Origin: Allacma fusca
Lineage: Eukaryota > Arthropoda > Collembola > Symphypleona > Sminthuridae
DNA length: 64,000 bases
NCBI GenBank assembly: GCA_947179485.1
Contig: OX359246.1
Location: 2,852,001-2,916,000 of the forward strand
Direction of reading: 5' to 3'
This document shows, piece by piece, positions 36,513 through 47,454 of the stretch. Every line of letters begins with the position of its first letter. Positions within the stretch are counted from its first letter, which is position 1. A program made the position numbers and the translations under genes. The notes beneath the pieces were generated by a model that saw nothing but the letters and a program-made list of their open reading frames with translations, made no database searches and was not told the origin of the DNA.

Positions 36513-38978
36513 ATGGGGAAAACGGTCGTTTGCTGTAATCCGTTCAAAAAACTAGGACATTCCAGGACTTCCGGGAAGAATAAAATCTCAGACCCTGAAA
36601 AACTAGTTCTCCAAAATCACCGTCCAGATTTCCTCGTCTTGGACGAGTCGAGACTCTGCATTGCATGCAAAAAGGATGTAGCAAATTTGGAAAGAATTTT
36701 AACTTCACCACCTCCTGCACCCAGTCCGTCGTCACCTTTACAATCTTTTGTTCCTCCGAAAAGACGGCCATTGGATTTGTTTGCACCAACAGGCAAACGT
36801 ACCCGAGCAGTTGCACAGCCGAGCGAAGGTATCGTTTTGCCCACAGCAACCGCATTAGATGCCCGACCTGTCGACCCCGAAGATTTCCAATCTCCTGAAG
36901 AAACTGCATGGGAACATATGCAGGGTAATACACCACAGTTTCGAGTACCTAAATTACCCCATGCAATGCCTTCTGCGACAGCCTCCAGTATTACAATGGC
37001 AAGTCTTTATGAAACTGATACGTCTGAAGTGTCATCACAGTCCTCTTATGCGGATTCAGAAACTCAACTGGCAAAAATTAACGTTACCATGACAACACTC
37101 GACCAAGCACCCATTCAAAAACGGAGCACTCATAGACCAGCTGATATCAAGGAAAAGTATGCCAGAACTCAAGAAGAATTGAAAGAACGATTTAGAAGTG
37201 TCAGCAATGTGGATGTAGCACTAACGCCCAAGAAAGCATGTGGACAGTGTGAAAGGTTATTTGCAGACTTGGGGAAAACTTTCCCATCCTTGCAGTCGAA
37301 GAGAGAAAAATATCTCAATTTAACTTGTATTCCCGAGCGCTTTACCTTAGAGGAGGTCCAATTCAATTTCCAATGTAGTACTTACGAATCTAGAAAGGCT
37401 TCTGAATACAAAAGAATTTATGGGGCGTTCTACGCACCCCCTGCAAATCTGGCGGGAGATAGGTTACCACAACCAGTTGTTCAGGCTATAACAGCTTTCT
37501 ATTTGGACGATCGAAATAGTCGTAGTTTACCGGGTCAACGCCAAACCGTCGTCATAAAAAACCAAGAAGGTCTAAAAATGCCGGTCAACAAACGTCTAAT
37601 TTACGTTACTCTTAGTGAGCTTCACGAAGAATTTCTCAAACAATACCCAAACTTTAAGGTTGGCCGGACAAAGGTTTCGCTACTTCGTCCACGACAATGC
37701 ACTTGGCCGGGACCGAGAGGGCATCATACTACATGTGTTTGCATAATCCACGAAAAATTTAAACTCCTTTGTAAAGCCATGAATGTTATGGAAAGTACAG
37801 CCCAGCTTTTAAAAAAATTCCGCTGCGACCCATGTACTGATGAGTGCCACCTCGGGTTTTGTACGGAATGTCCGAATCCATCAAAGATTGACAATTTTTT
37901 GGCTATCAACACAGAGGACAGCATGCAATTCTACCAATGGGAGCATCAAGATCGAACTGCACTCAATAAATACACCGAGAAAACTGAAGAATTTGGCAGT
38001 AGATTCCATGCCTACGTTCCTAAAGTGTCAGCTCACGACTTCATTAACACCAAACAAACCGAACATATCGCAAAATTGAAGCAAAGCGTTTTGGAAGATG
38101 ATACAGAAGCTATATGCTACGTGGATTTTGCCATGAACTATCGCTTTATCCACCAGGATGAAGTCCAGTCCAGTCATTGGAATCCAGCCCAGGCAACTGT
38201 CCATCCCTTTGTTGTTTATTTTAAAGACAGATCAGCATACCAACTTGTCTACAAGTCCTACATCGTCCTTAGTGACCATCTTGATCACAATACTACAACA
38301 TTTTATGCTTTCCAAAAGAAAGTCATACCTATGATTTGTAGAGATCTTCCGTTTGTCAACAAACTGCACTACATCTCTGATGGAAGTGGTTCCCAGTACA
38401 AAAATTACAAGTTACTTGCGAATCTCATTAATCACGAAGCCGATTTTGCAATCCCATCAACGTGGACGTACTCAGCAACCTCTCACGGTAAATCTGTCTG
38501 TGACGGGATGTCTGCTGTAATTAAACGTGTGGTCCGATTGGCAAGCCTAAAACCGGATGTTTTTATACGAAATGTTGACGAAATGTTCGCCTTCTGTGTC
38601 ACCAAATGGCAGGATTCCAGAACAATGCAAATTATATTAGTAAAATCTGGCGACGTTGATGCAGCAGCAGTGGACTTACAACAGCGCTTTAATGCTGCGC
38701 AAAAATTTGTTGGAATTCAAAAAATGCATTCAATGATTCCACTAAACAGCAATGAGATCATGGCAAAGCGCTTCTCCAGTTGCTCAACTTATGAAATTTT
38801 TACACCGATAACTGCAACAAATGTGGCAACTCCGCCTTCACTGGCAGTAGGAAACTATGTTGCAATCGTGATCCTGGACACCTTCCAAATAGGTGTGGTC
38901 GACAAGTTTAATGAACCATTCGAAGACGTGGAAATTAACTTTATGAAACGATTTGGGCGAAGAAACAGCTTCCGTTGA
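36513..38978 (+). CDS. Putative DDD transposase of the 5.6 kb transposon (821 aa)
   Basis: One uninterrupted frame. The ATG at 36513 (context TACCATGG) is preferred over an upstream non-ATG frame start. The N-terminus has a compact Cys/His module (C7, C8, H16, C49, C52; CCNPF then CIACK) that probably binds zinc. A long low-complexity Ser/Pro region follows to about 200, then a conserved middle domain with Cys pairs, an SR..PG stretch and a C-x-C..H segment (TTCVCIIHEKF). The C-terminal third has an RNase-H-like pattern: D538 in a hydrophobic strand (CYVDFAMNY), D623 in ISDGSGSQYKN and D664 in SHGKSVCDGM. This general protein type is widespread in animals as uncharacterised proteins. Its position between long inverted repeats argues that it is the transposase. 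The catalytic assignment is inference. Confidence 0.75.
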   Translation: MGKTVVCCNPFKKLGHSRTSGKNKISDPEKLVLQNHRPDFLVLDESRLCIACKKDVANLERILTSPPPAPSPSSPLQSFVPPKRRPLDLFAPTGKRTRAVAQPSEGIVLPTATALDARPVDPEDFQSPEETAWEHMQGNTPQFRVPKLPHAMPSATASSITMASLYETDTSEVSSQSSYADSETQLAKINVTMTTLDQAPIQKRSTHRPADIKEKYARTQEELKERFRSVSNVDVALTPKKACGQCERLFADLGKTFPSLQSKREKYLNLTCIPERFTLEEVQFNFQCSTYESRKASEYKRIYGAFYAPPANLAGDRLPQPVVQAITAFYLDDRNSRSLPGQRQTVVIKNQEGLKMPVNKRLIYVTLSELHEEFLKQYPNFKVGRTKVSLLRPRQCTWPGPRGHHTTCVCIIHEKFKLLCKAMNVMESTAQLLKKFRCDPCTDECHLGFCTECPNPSKIDNFLAINTEDSMQFYQWEHQDRTALNKYTEKTEEFGSRFHAYVPKVSAHDFINTKQTEHIAKLKQSVLEDDTEAICYVDFAMNYRFIHQDEVQSSHWNPAQATVHPFVVYFKDRSAYQLVYKSYIVLSDHLDHNTTTFYAFQKKVIPMICRDLPFVNKLHYISDGSGSQYKNYKLLANLINHEADFAIPSTWTYSATSHGKSVCDGMSAVIKRVVRLASLKPDVFIRNVDEMFAFCVTKWQDSRTMQIILVKSGDVDAAAVDLQQRFNAAQKFVGIQKMHSMIPLNSNEIMAKRFSSCSTYEIFTPITATNVATPPSLAVGNYVAIVILDTFQIGVVDKFNEPFEDVEINFMKRFGRRNSFR

Positions 38979-39369
38979 CCTGAAATTCCAAACATCCAGA
39001 TTGTAGCTATTCGTTATTTCCTTCAGCTACTGCAGCCGCCCTCGTGCTCATCATCCGGTAGAGTTTATGCTCTGGAGAAACACGAGTTTCAACAGTTAGA
39101 AAAAGTTGTAGTGGATAAGTTAAAGCAATTATCGAATTTGTAAGTAATATCGTAAGTACTCACCGTTAATTTACTACTTCTATGGCGTCTTACCGTTTCG
39201 TTTTGTATACCTCCTCGTTTCATGTCTTGTATCACTTCAAAAATCCCTTCACATATTGTATAATAAACTTTTGTTAATGTATGTGACGTTTCGTTATATT
39301 GCCTTGCACGTATCAGATGTACGTCATTGTTCACCCGGAAATCCACACTTCCTCATGTGTACTACCTAC

Positions 39370-39772
39370 ATTTTGCTTGAAAATGATTGCTGAAGTGTAA
39401 TGATTTAGTTGTATTGGGAAATGACTGCATATAGTTTAGTTTAGCGTGCAAATAGTCACGTTAGCATGCAATTTTGAAAAGAAAATCGAAATTTTGAATG
39501 CAATTTTTTTACAAAAATCAAAGCGTCAAAAGCTACCAAAGAGTATTGTTTCCTCTTTCCGAATCACTAAGCAGAGCCAAAATCCGACTTTCCGTTGTTG
39601 AGATATCTTGTTTTCCCCGAAAAATCCGAAAAACTCCCGTATCTCGGGACGTATTAGATATATCCGGGAAATTCAAGTGCACTTAAGGCACCCATACTGC
39701 ACACTTCTTACATGCACGTAAACAATAAATTCGTACGACAACCAGACTTTGGCGTGCAGGATCTCAATGAAA
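39370..39772 (-). repeat. Right terminal inverted repeat of the 5.6 kb transposon
   Basis: Reverse complement of 34172-34563. It starts beyond the transposase stop (38978), leaving about 390 bp of 3' flank with no recognised feature. Confidence 0.92.
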
Positions 39773-39774
39773 TA

Positions 39775-40730
39775 ACTCATTGTAAATCCAAACGGGACGT
39801 TTTTGAAAATTTGCTTGTGAGTAACTTCCAAAATTCATGAAATCATTTAAAAAATGAAAATCGTTTCAGAAAACGTTAATGGAGGTACATCTTTGGCTTA
39901 CGTGCTTAATAATTTTAAATAATGAATAACTAATAAAGGTGTTTTCGCTGCCAAAAAATCACGAATTGTGTTTTCATTCACCAGTACATATAAGGTTCGT
40001 ACGTTCAGACATAATTGCTACACAAAATTGGGATTTGATTTGTTTATAACCATACTGTACAAAGTATGACCTGATCAGGCCGACACTGACATTGATTTAT
40101 GACTTTGTTTATTTTTCAGGAGTGCAGGTCAAGATAAAAGGTAATGTTAAAGTTGAAGTATATAATTATGTATATGTTACTGCCCCAAGTTTTTGCAGTA
40201 TTTATAACTCATGAAACTCTAATACACTTCTGTAATTATATACCACAAAATAATACATACTATACAATAGTGTGCACACAGGCAATTAGTTTGCGAACGG
40301 GCTACATATTTTAGAGCAAAAGTGGTGGGATCCAGCAAAACGTGCCTTTTTGATTACATTTTTCGTTTCTGCAAATATGTTCACAAAGTAGCCAAAAGAT
40401 GGCACAGTTTGTAAGTGAAACTAAGATTATTAACTTCTGTGACGTGCAAAAAGGAAAACCATGTGATAAAGCCGGCTTTTTTCAGAAGATGAAATTTCGT
40501 TATAGTGAGGGCGGACTGCAAGTTATGTTCTGAAGATTGAAATAGAAAACTTACTTTACTGAAACTATACTCTGTTTACTCAATCATTTCACTACACGTT
40601 CTTATTGTTCTTCTTGTTCCATTGTCCGCACAATCCTGTATAAACACATGGAATCAGCTATTTCCTTCTTTCGAAACTTTTAGACCCACTGTACACTTCT
40701 ACAACTACACATAAATTACAACTACGAATT
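39775..40730. other. No gene recognised; upstream of gene B
   Basis: AT-rich sequence between the transposon and CARD gene B. It should include the promoter of gene B, but no clear core element was identified. Confidence 0.4.
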
Positions 40731-43232
40731 ATGTCATCACTCGAGAGTTTGGAAGACTCACCAGTGAGCCAGGAAGGAAAAAAACTGTTAGAAATCGCTA
40801 CGAAAGACCGCAGGGATATGAGAGCAATCTTTCGAGATAATTTTGGGGAACTCACTGAAAGAACTCAATGTGTCGATAAGCTTGTGAATACTCTTTACGG
40901 GTTTAAAGTATTGGATATTACCGATAAACGTAAAATTGTACGCACAAAAATTTTAAAATTAAAGTCTGTTTAAATGCAGTTTATGATAAATTTTTATCCA
41001 AAGTCAATTGGCTTTACAGAGGATACCCGGCCAAACCGATCCCGATCGAATGGATATCCTTTATCATATAGTCGAAAAATCGGATAAAAATTGGGAAAAA
41101 TTAATCCGTGCTTGGGAATTAACCAATAATGAACACATAATTACATTGATGCTTGAATTTATCCAAAAACCGTACAATCAGCATAACCAGTGTAAAGAAG
41201 TGGTAGAAGAATCAGTATCAAGTAGTACTTTTAAGGCAATAAAAGTAAGAAATGTGAATTAAAAATGTAAAATGTATTACTGCAGTAAAATTTGATACCA
41301 ACAATATTTTTATGATGCAGACAGAGAGGAAAATCTCCGGAGGTCAGACCAGTAATAAAGATGAACAAAAGTGTTTAATAAATAACAAAGATGTTGAGGT
41401 AAGCAATCAACTTTATTCTAGTTCAACGTTCCATAAATATTATAGATTTTACTTCGCAGATGTAAAAGATTCAATTAATTACACACCGGGTTTCGTCTCA
41501 GTATATTGGGTTTGATGATTCAAAATGCAACAGTGCCGTGGTTTCGAAAATCAATTCTTGTAAACCAAACGGTGATTAGTTTTTAAACCATGTGGATTTT
41601 GACTTTCATTCATTGTGCTGAGGATACAACCCACGTAAATAATTGTCTCTCAAAGTTTTAAAACAATCATCAGTAATTCAAATACACTATTAGTTATTTT
41701 GTCGCTAACAGAAATTCTCATGGGCACGTTGTTTTTAGAGTCCAAAAGTCGAAGAAGGACCAAGAAACCAGACTGATTCTTTAAAGAAAGGTATACATAA
41801 TTACTTATCACAACTGTTTTGGAATTTATGTGGGCACACAATTTACACTATTACGTATATTTTAGATTTGTTTTTGTAATTTATAGATCTGTACATATTA
41901 ATACAGGTTGTACATTTTAAAAAAATTTGATTAAAAGCCTCATTAATTTCTTGTAATTATATCACTATTCTTGCTTATTATTATCGTCAAACTCCAATTG
42001 CTACACTTTTATGTTGAATGGTTATGTAAAACGGTTGCAGTTAAATGCACATACAAATTTCTTATCGCCTAATCCGTGTAGATCGTGAGGGTAACTCTTA
42101 GTTTCTGACATTTTAAGAATCAAGCAAGCAAAAGATACATTAAACTGATATTGGTTTAGATTCATGAATTGGATGTTGAACGCAAATTGTAATTACTTTT
42201 GTTTCTACAACATGTCTTGTTTGTTTTTCAGGTATATTAATTCTTTCCGCAGTCCTTGCACCTCTCATCCTTACGGTAGTGGTACTTGAGGTAGTCAATC
42301 ACGGAATTATATTAAATCTTTTACTATCACGGAATGAAAATCATCACATTACGACAGTTGAAACCAAAACCCAGTCAACTGTTGTCAATTCAGTGACCCA
42401 AGAACCAGTCCGACACCTGGTTGCGAATTCCAGTAAAACTGAGTTAGGAAAAGAAATACTAAAGAATGAGGAGCCTCCCTATCACGAGTCATTTGAAGGC
42501 AAACGTTCGAAATCTGAATTCATTAAGTTCACCCCTCTTGAAGAAATGGAAAAGGAAACGGTCGAAGAGCCGCTAGAATTATCAAAATTACCCGAGACTC
42601 CAAATGAAATCCTCCTGGCAATTATTCCTACAAAGGTTCAAAATTGGGACAATGTAAAAATCAGCAATTCAGACAATGTGCGTGCGATTGCATTTGCTGG
42701 CTATCTCAACCCTGAGAGCGTAATTTCTGTCATTAAAAAATTGAGACTATTTTTAACACACATTACATTTTCCTTTGAAAACCGTCTCTGCGATGAATTT
42801 TATGACTACAGTGCTTTACCCAGTGCTTCCAAAGTAGAACTCCCATTTTTACAAGAAATTCACTTTAAGGGGGACGTCGATTGTGGAAATGTATTTCGAT
42901 TTATTACAAATGAGGTCTCGTTAAGTAATATACGTATCCTTAAATTTTCAGAAACTAATATGATTTACAATAGTGTGAGCTTCGTAAGACAAATATTTCA
43001 GGATTCTCAGAGTACCTTAGAATATATATATCTCAATGGAGTGTCTTTCTGTTCTAATTGTAAACTTTTTGGGAATTTGGAGTTTTCGAGATTAAAACTG
43101 GCGGAGTTTAGTTTCAACTCAGGGGTGAGTGCTCCTGAAAATGCGGACGCAATCAATAGATTTAATTCCAACATTCCTGAAAACTGTCGTTCGACGTATC
43201 CCAACGTCAAGAAAGTTCGTGTAGAATGTTGA
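40731..43232 (+). CDS. CARD / transmembrane / LRR-like protein, gene B (intact, 503 aa)
   Basis: Four exons, 40731-40937, 41020-41244, 41321-41398 and 42231-43232, all join in phase 0 with GT-AG borders (first donor GTACGC is weak). Residues about 16-122 fit a CARD: the helix-4/5 segment QTDPDRMDILYHIVEKSDKN and helix-5/6 NWEKLIRAWELTNNEH have the spacing of APAF1-type CARDs. An acidic linker follows (exon 3), then a membrane helix at about 171-194 (GILILSAVLAPLILTVVVL). The remaining 300 residues include a charged stalk and several LxxLxxLxF-like repeats (for example LSNIRILKFSET, LEYIYLNGVSF) typical of irregular leucine-rich repeats, plus six or so Cys. There is no signal peptide, so a type II receptor with a cytosolic CARD is predicted. 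CARDs recruit caspases or adaptors in death or immune signalling; this role is inferred. Same architecture as gene A, 9 kb upstream. Confidence 0.8.
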
Positions 43233-44848
43233 ACACTAGATCTTATCTGTTGTGTCCATTTATCTCTAAAGTGTACTTCCGTTATAAGTGAATTCCATAA
43301 AATACAACTGTGAGTGTAGGACAACTCAAGTTCTTAATTCGACCTTTCTAACTGGTACGCTTCCTAGGATTTGAAGCATGATAAGTTCATCAGAATTATT
43401 TGCTTGCAAAAAAGCGGTTTAAAACACTACAAGAATTTAACGCCTCCTTAATACGTCCATACGTATTCAGTTACCAATCTGCGGATCCTACCTTACTTCT
43501 AGTACTTTTGAGCCTACTCTATGCCCTAACAATTCACAAATTTCTGTGTGCAGCCAACATATTCACTACACGTGTACGAGACAACCAGATTTACCTGACA
43601 TAAAGGTTTAATGAAGTTACGGTCTCATCCGCCAAGACTGTAGAATGTTCGTAAAATTGATGGAAGCATAACATCTCATTAAATGTATTATTTTAAGGTT
43701 GTTTTGTACTTTGAGCATAACTTCGGCTCACAGGTTGTTGATTTCAAAACTTTTTGATATTCAAACATATTTTTTGAGCCGTCTTTTGGTCATGTCCAGA
43801 AGTAAAAATTCTGAAGTGCTTTGCCATGTCAGAGTCTCACAATTAATTGCAACTATTCTTATTACAACATTTTTATAATAAACGTAAGTTTCAGATAGGA
43901 TAGACTAGGGACGTAACCTAAGGCTTTTGTTGGGGCATTCATTCAAAGCTACATTTATTTATCGTTTCATAATTTCATAGAATAAACGCCAAGTTTGTTC
44001 GGCTGAGTAACTTCCAGTTACTCAAAACCACTATTTAATCTTCAGATTTTAATGCACAAGTATTTTTATTTACATGCACCCAGTTTCAGTAAACATCTGT
44101 TAGGGATGCCATACTGGGAACACTTAAAATGATACTTATCTCTAAAACTAATACGCATTTAATTTTTCATCGTAACATGCGCTTCATGGTGTTGGACAAT
44201 TTTGTTATTTTTCTCGTTCTTGCAGGGAGAAGACATGTCCCATTGAAGTGTGAAGATTAATTAAAAATATCTCCCTGATCTTTCAATGAATACCGAGTAT
44301 TTCACAGTTCTTGGTGTTTATAAAACACGGAGAAAGATTTCCACTTGAAATCCGGATCGTAAATAACCCTTTAAATCTGCAAATGCTGTTGGAGATCCTC
44401 ATGTCCCATTTGCGTTATATTTTCAAAGCCTGACCATGAAGATTCTTCGAAGTACATATATTCAGTCTTTGACTTCTTCAAAAACGTGAGAGTAGGGACG
44501 CGTAACCGTATTGCAGTGCAAGTTAGACCCGTATGATACTATCTTCAACACAGGGTCGTAAAAAGGCATAATATTGGGCTGGTGTTAACGGTAGAATCTT
44601 TAGAGGTTGTTTTATAACCTGCATCGTATTCTTACGTCCCTTGTACGAGAAAATGATTCAAAATATGCGGCTTTCTCAGTTTAAAGTAAATTCTTTTCCG
44701 GATTTTACTAAATTCCTTACATGGGTCAAGGAGAAAACGAACTCCATGTAATTACACTTGTGATGGTTAACTTTTAATTAGGCCAAGTAAGTTCTAATAA
44801 TTATCGAACTTCAGAATTTTCATATTGAAGTAAGGAACTTCTACATAT
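43233..44848. other. No gene recognised
   Basis: Sequence downstream of gene B. Short open frames (43400-43603 plus, 43007-43324 minus, the latter antisense to gene B) have no recognisable content. No repeat structure was noticed. Confidence 0.4.
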
Positions 44849-44856
44849 GTATCTGT

Positions 44857-46039
44857 CAGACCTGCATAACGTTATGGTATAACATTATGGAATAACGTTA
44901 TTAACGGATAAATTACAATAAATATTTTTAAATTCAAACCGAAAACAAAAAATAAAATATTTACGATAAACGAAAACAAACAATAAATGTGTTTTAGTAA
45001 TAACCGTAACCGAAACTGAAAAAATACGGTTATTTTAGGTTTTTTCTCAACTGTAAAGGCAACCAGTACTCCAGCTTCCAACTGTCGATTGAGCTCAACG
45101 TGAACGTATGCCGTTCGAGTACGTGGCTAATTGTAAACGTATTTTATATGAGTATGTACGTACATATCGGTACGTTGATTATTTACCTAGTACACATAAA
45201 TTGCTTATTATTAGATTCATTCAATTTAAGCTTAACTCGACTTGTGTATTGTTAGTTTTATGCAAACATACATCTGCTTTTGCTAATTATTTTTCTATTT
45301 CAGCATATTTCGATTTCTGCTAATAGTGCTAATTGTTAGTTCCACTTTAATAACAAGTTGTCGGAAAACTTGAAGCTAATGTTTCTAATAACAAGGAAGA
45401 CCCGTTTGAAGTATTTCTGAGGAATAAAGACAAAACTGAATCTGCATATGCGGCTTCTGTTTCCAGTAGAACAGCATTGTTGGAAGGTTTATATGGTATT
45501 AGACCATAGATATTATATTATATAAGGCATTATATGAGAAAATTCCGAGTGGAAAAAATATAAAATTCGTAAAGTGTGATTTATTCGAATAGTGGACCAG
45601 TATTGCTCTGACTTCATTGAGATATATAGCTAGAATAATTATTTGGGTTCGTGGGACTCAAGTGAGTGTTGAACGCCTGTTTTCTGCCTTAGCATTTGTT
45701 CTATCTGAAAGACGAAGCGCAGTATGAAGGACGAGGTACTGATCTCTGTTTTGTTCCTTCGAAACAACGGATTTTTAATGGTACATGTTATGAAGTTCCG
45801 TGGTTTTGAAATGTTTGAATAATACTTGTTATTAATTTAATCAAATAAATTTAAAATTAGCTTAATAAAATTTGCTGAATACCGTTATTAACCGTTTAAC
45901 CGAATTCATTTTGCTTGAAAACCGTTATAACCGGTAACGGTATTTTGAAATAACGGTAAACAAAAACCTAAACGGGAAAAAATTTTAAATAACGTATAAC
46001 GAACTAACGGAAACCTTATTTTTCGGTTATCCAGGTCTG
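44857..46039. mobile_element. hAT element with transposase remnant, TSD GTATCTGT
   Basis: Ends CAGACCTGCATAACG and GGTTATCCAGGTCTG, flanked by an exact 8-bp duplication GTATCTGT (44849-44856, 46040-46047). Arms at 44860-45030 and 45870-46030 contain AACGGTTATTAACCG words. The core at about 45350-45790 encodes, across frameshifts, the C-terminal hAT dimerisation motif: VSVERLFSALAFVLSERR, then a second segment in another frame. This ties the whole set of arm-rich elements in the window to the hAT superfamily. Confidence 0.93.
45660..45790 (+). pseudogene. Remnant of hAT transposase C-terminal dimerisation domain
   Basis: Codons around 45668-45725 read as a segment with the SxERxFS core of the hAT C-terminal domain, followed in a shifted frame by a leucine-rich helix ending near LFLRNN. 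An upstream piece at about 45395-45500 may be part of the same protein. Stops and shifts mean it cannot be functional. Confidence 0.75.
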
Positions 46040-46047
46040 GTATCTGT

Positions 46048-46924
46048 ACATCCCAGCATTTTAATATACATTTTATTTTTATACAAATTTTGAATTGATT
46101 TTGCATAAGTGTGTAGGTCGGTTTAAAACTTCGAAGCACGGTTTCAATTTTTATAACACTTGCTCAATAACTAACAATAATTTAATAAAATCTAAACTGG
46201 AATACAAAATTAGATACACAACAGAACTATTATTAAAATTATACAGAAAAACAAGAACTACTTGCATAGTTTATTGCCAAATAATAAGTGGGTGTTATGT
46301 TATGATCAGTATGTTTATTAGACTGTACTGAACATGATAACTGTAAGTCGGTACTACTATACGACTTGAAAGCCTAGTACACAATTTGGTAGTAGCAACC
46401 GATAGCAAGTTGAATAACCGATAGTCCGATAACCGAAATATTCGGATCGGATTATTTGAACGGACCGGACTGCAATATTTAATAAGAGGGTCGGTGACGG
46501 ATCGGATCAGATGCATAACTTGAGTTAATCGAAGGTACTATATGTCAAAAAACGTGATTTTGGATGATCCGGCGGATATCTACGGATGTCCGATTTAAAA
46601 TTGTTACAACAGCCAATCAGATAAAATCATATACGGCAAGCATAAAATGTGCATTAAATAGACATAGGTGTGCCCAGTATTACCACACTCGTTAAACTGA
46701 TATTTGACGCGAGGGCAATTAAACATTCTATGACCGGTTTGTAGCCAATAGGAATACATTCTTGGAAGATGCTTATTGATGCCAGCATCAAAATCAAAAA
46801 GGAATGGATAATTATCTGGGTACGCAGCGGTCAGTTTCTCTGAGGAATCGATCTCTTAGTTCCAACATAAAAGGAGGCAATACAGATAATGCTATAATAA
46901 CCCTCTGAAAATTAAACATTGCTG
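46048..46924. other. No gene recognised; one arm-like zone
   Basis: At 46400-46515 there are GATAACCGA/CGGATCGGAT words like a hAT arm, but only one side could be found and no termini were fixed. The rest is unremarkable. Confidence 0.35.
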
Positions 46925-46929
46925 ATGCG

Positions 46930-47290
46930 TGTGAGTAAACATTGATGACTCGACTTCTATATCCTAGGAATACATGTTTAGGTGATAAGCAATCTCCACT
47001 TTAAAACTATTTCTAGTGAATCCGTGTGAAGAACCTATGACTAATGTACTTTCCAATAATATTATTCTGCACAAATGACTCACTAGCCCATGCTCCATTC
47101 TCTAGCTGGTTACTCGTTTGGGTCCTATGTAAGACCAGCTTTCTAGACTGTTAAGTTAGTAATTCTCCCACACTGTTACTCCGCCCAACTCTGCTTCAGT
47201 TATAGTATTTTATATTGTTGTTTAATAAATAATTATACATTTAAGTGTCTAGAATCGATATTACAAATTCGTGCTATTCATTTAATCACA
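46930..47290 (+). repeat. 5' LTR of the Copia element
   Basis: Begins TGTGAGTAAACATTG and ends TTTAATCACA, immediately before the primer-binding site at 47291-47302. It contains a TATATTG-rich zone near 47205 that could serve as core promoter. Confidence 0.88.
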
Positions 47291-47454
47291 TGGTAACAGA
47301 GCGTTTATGTGTAATTCAGCACAGAATATTTTGTCTAGCAAGTCAAGGAGCTAAGTATTCCGTTAGTGAAACTTACGATTGACAATTATAAGGTTAAGAA
47401 AATTTCTTCAGTGATAAATTTGTGTGTGTGCTATCGTCAAAAACGGCAACAAAA

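Larger units (their letters stand above)
34172..39772. mobile_element. 5.6 kb DNA transposon with ~390-bp inverted repeats and three genes
   Basis: The left arm (34172 to about 34563) and right arm (about 39370-39772) are reverse complements with only scattered differences. The outer ends read TTTCATTGAGATCC... and ...GGATCTCAATGAAA, with TA on both sides (34170-34171, 39773-39774), so a TA duplication is the simplest reading; TTA/TAA is an alternative because the flanks are palindromic. Inside are an intact 821-aa putative transposase on the plus strand and two small spliced membrane-protein genes on the minus strand. All frames are open, so it may be recently active. I could not assign it to a named superfamily; Sola-type elements are one group worth comparing. 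Confidence 0.88.

Noticed and set aside
36544..36936. Minus-strand frames of 75-130 codons antisense to the transposase
   Set aside because: Shadows of the coding frame on the other strand.
46400..46515. Further hAT element with GATAACCGA words
   Set aside because: Only one arm-like zone found; no paired terminus or 8-bp duplication.
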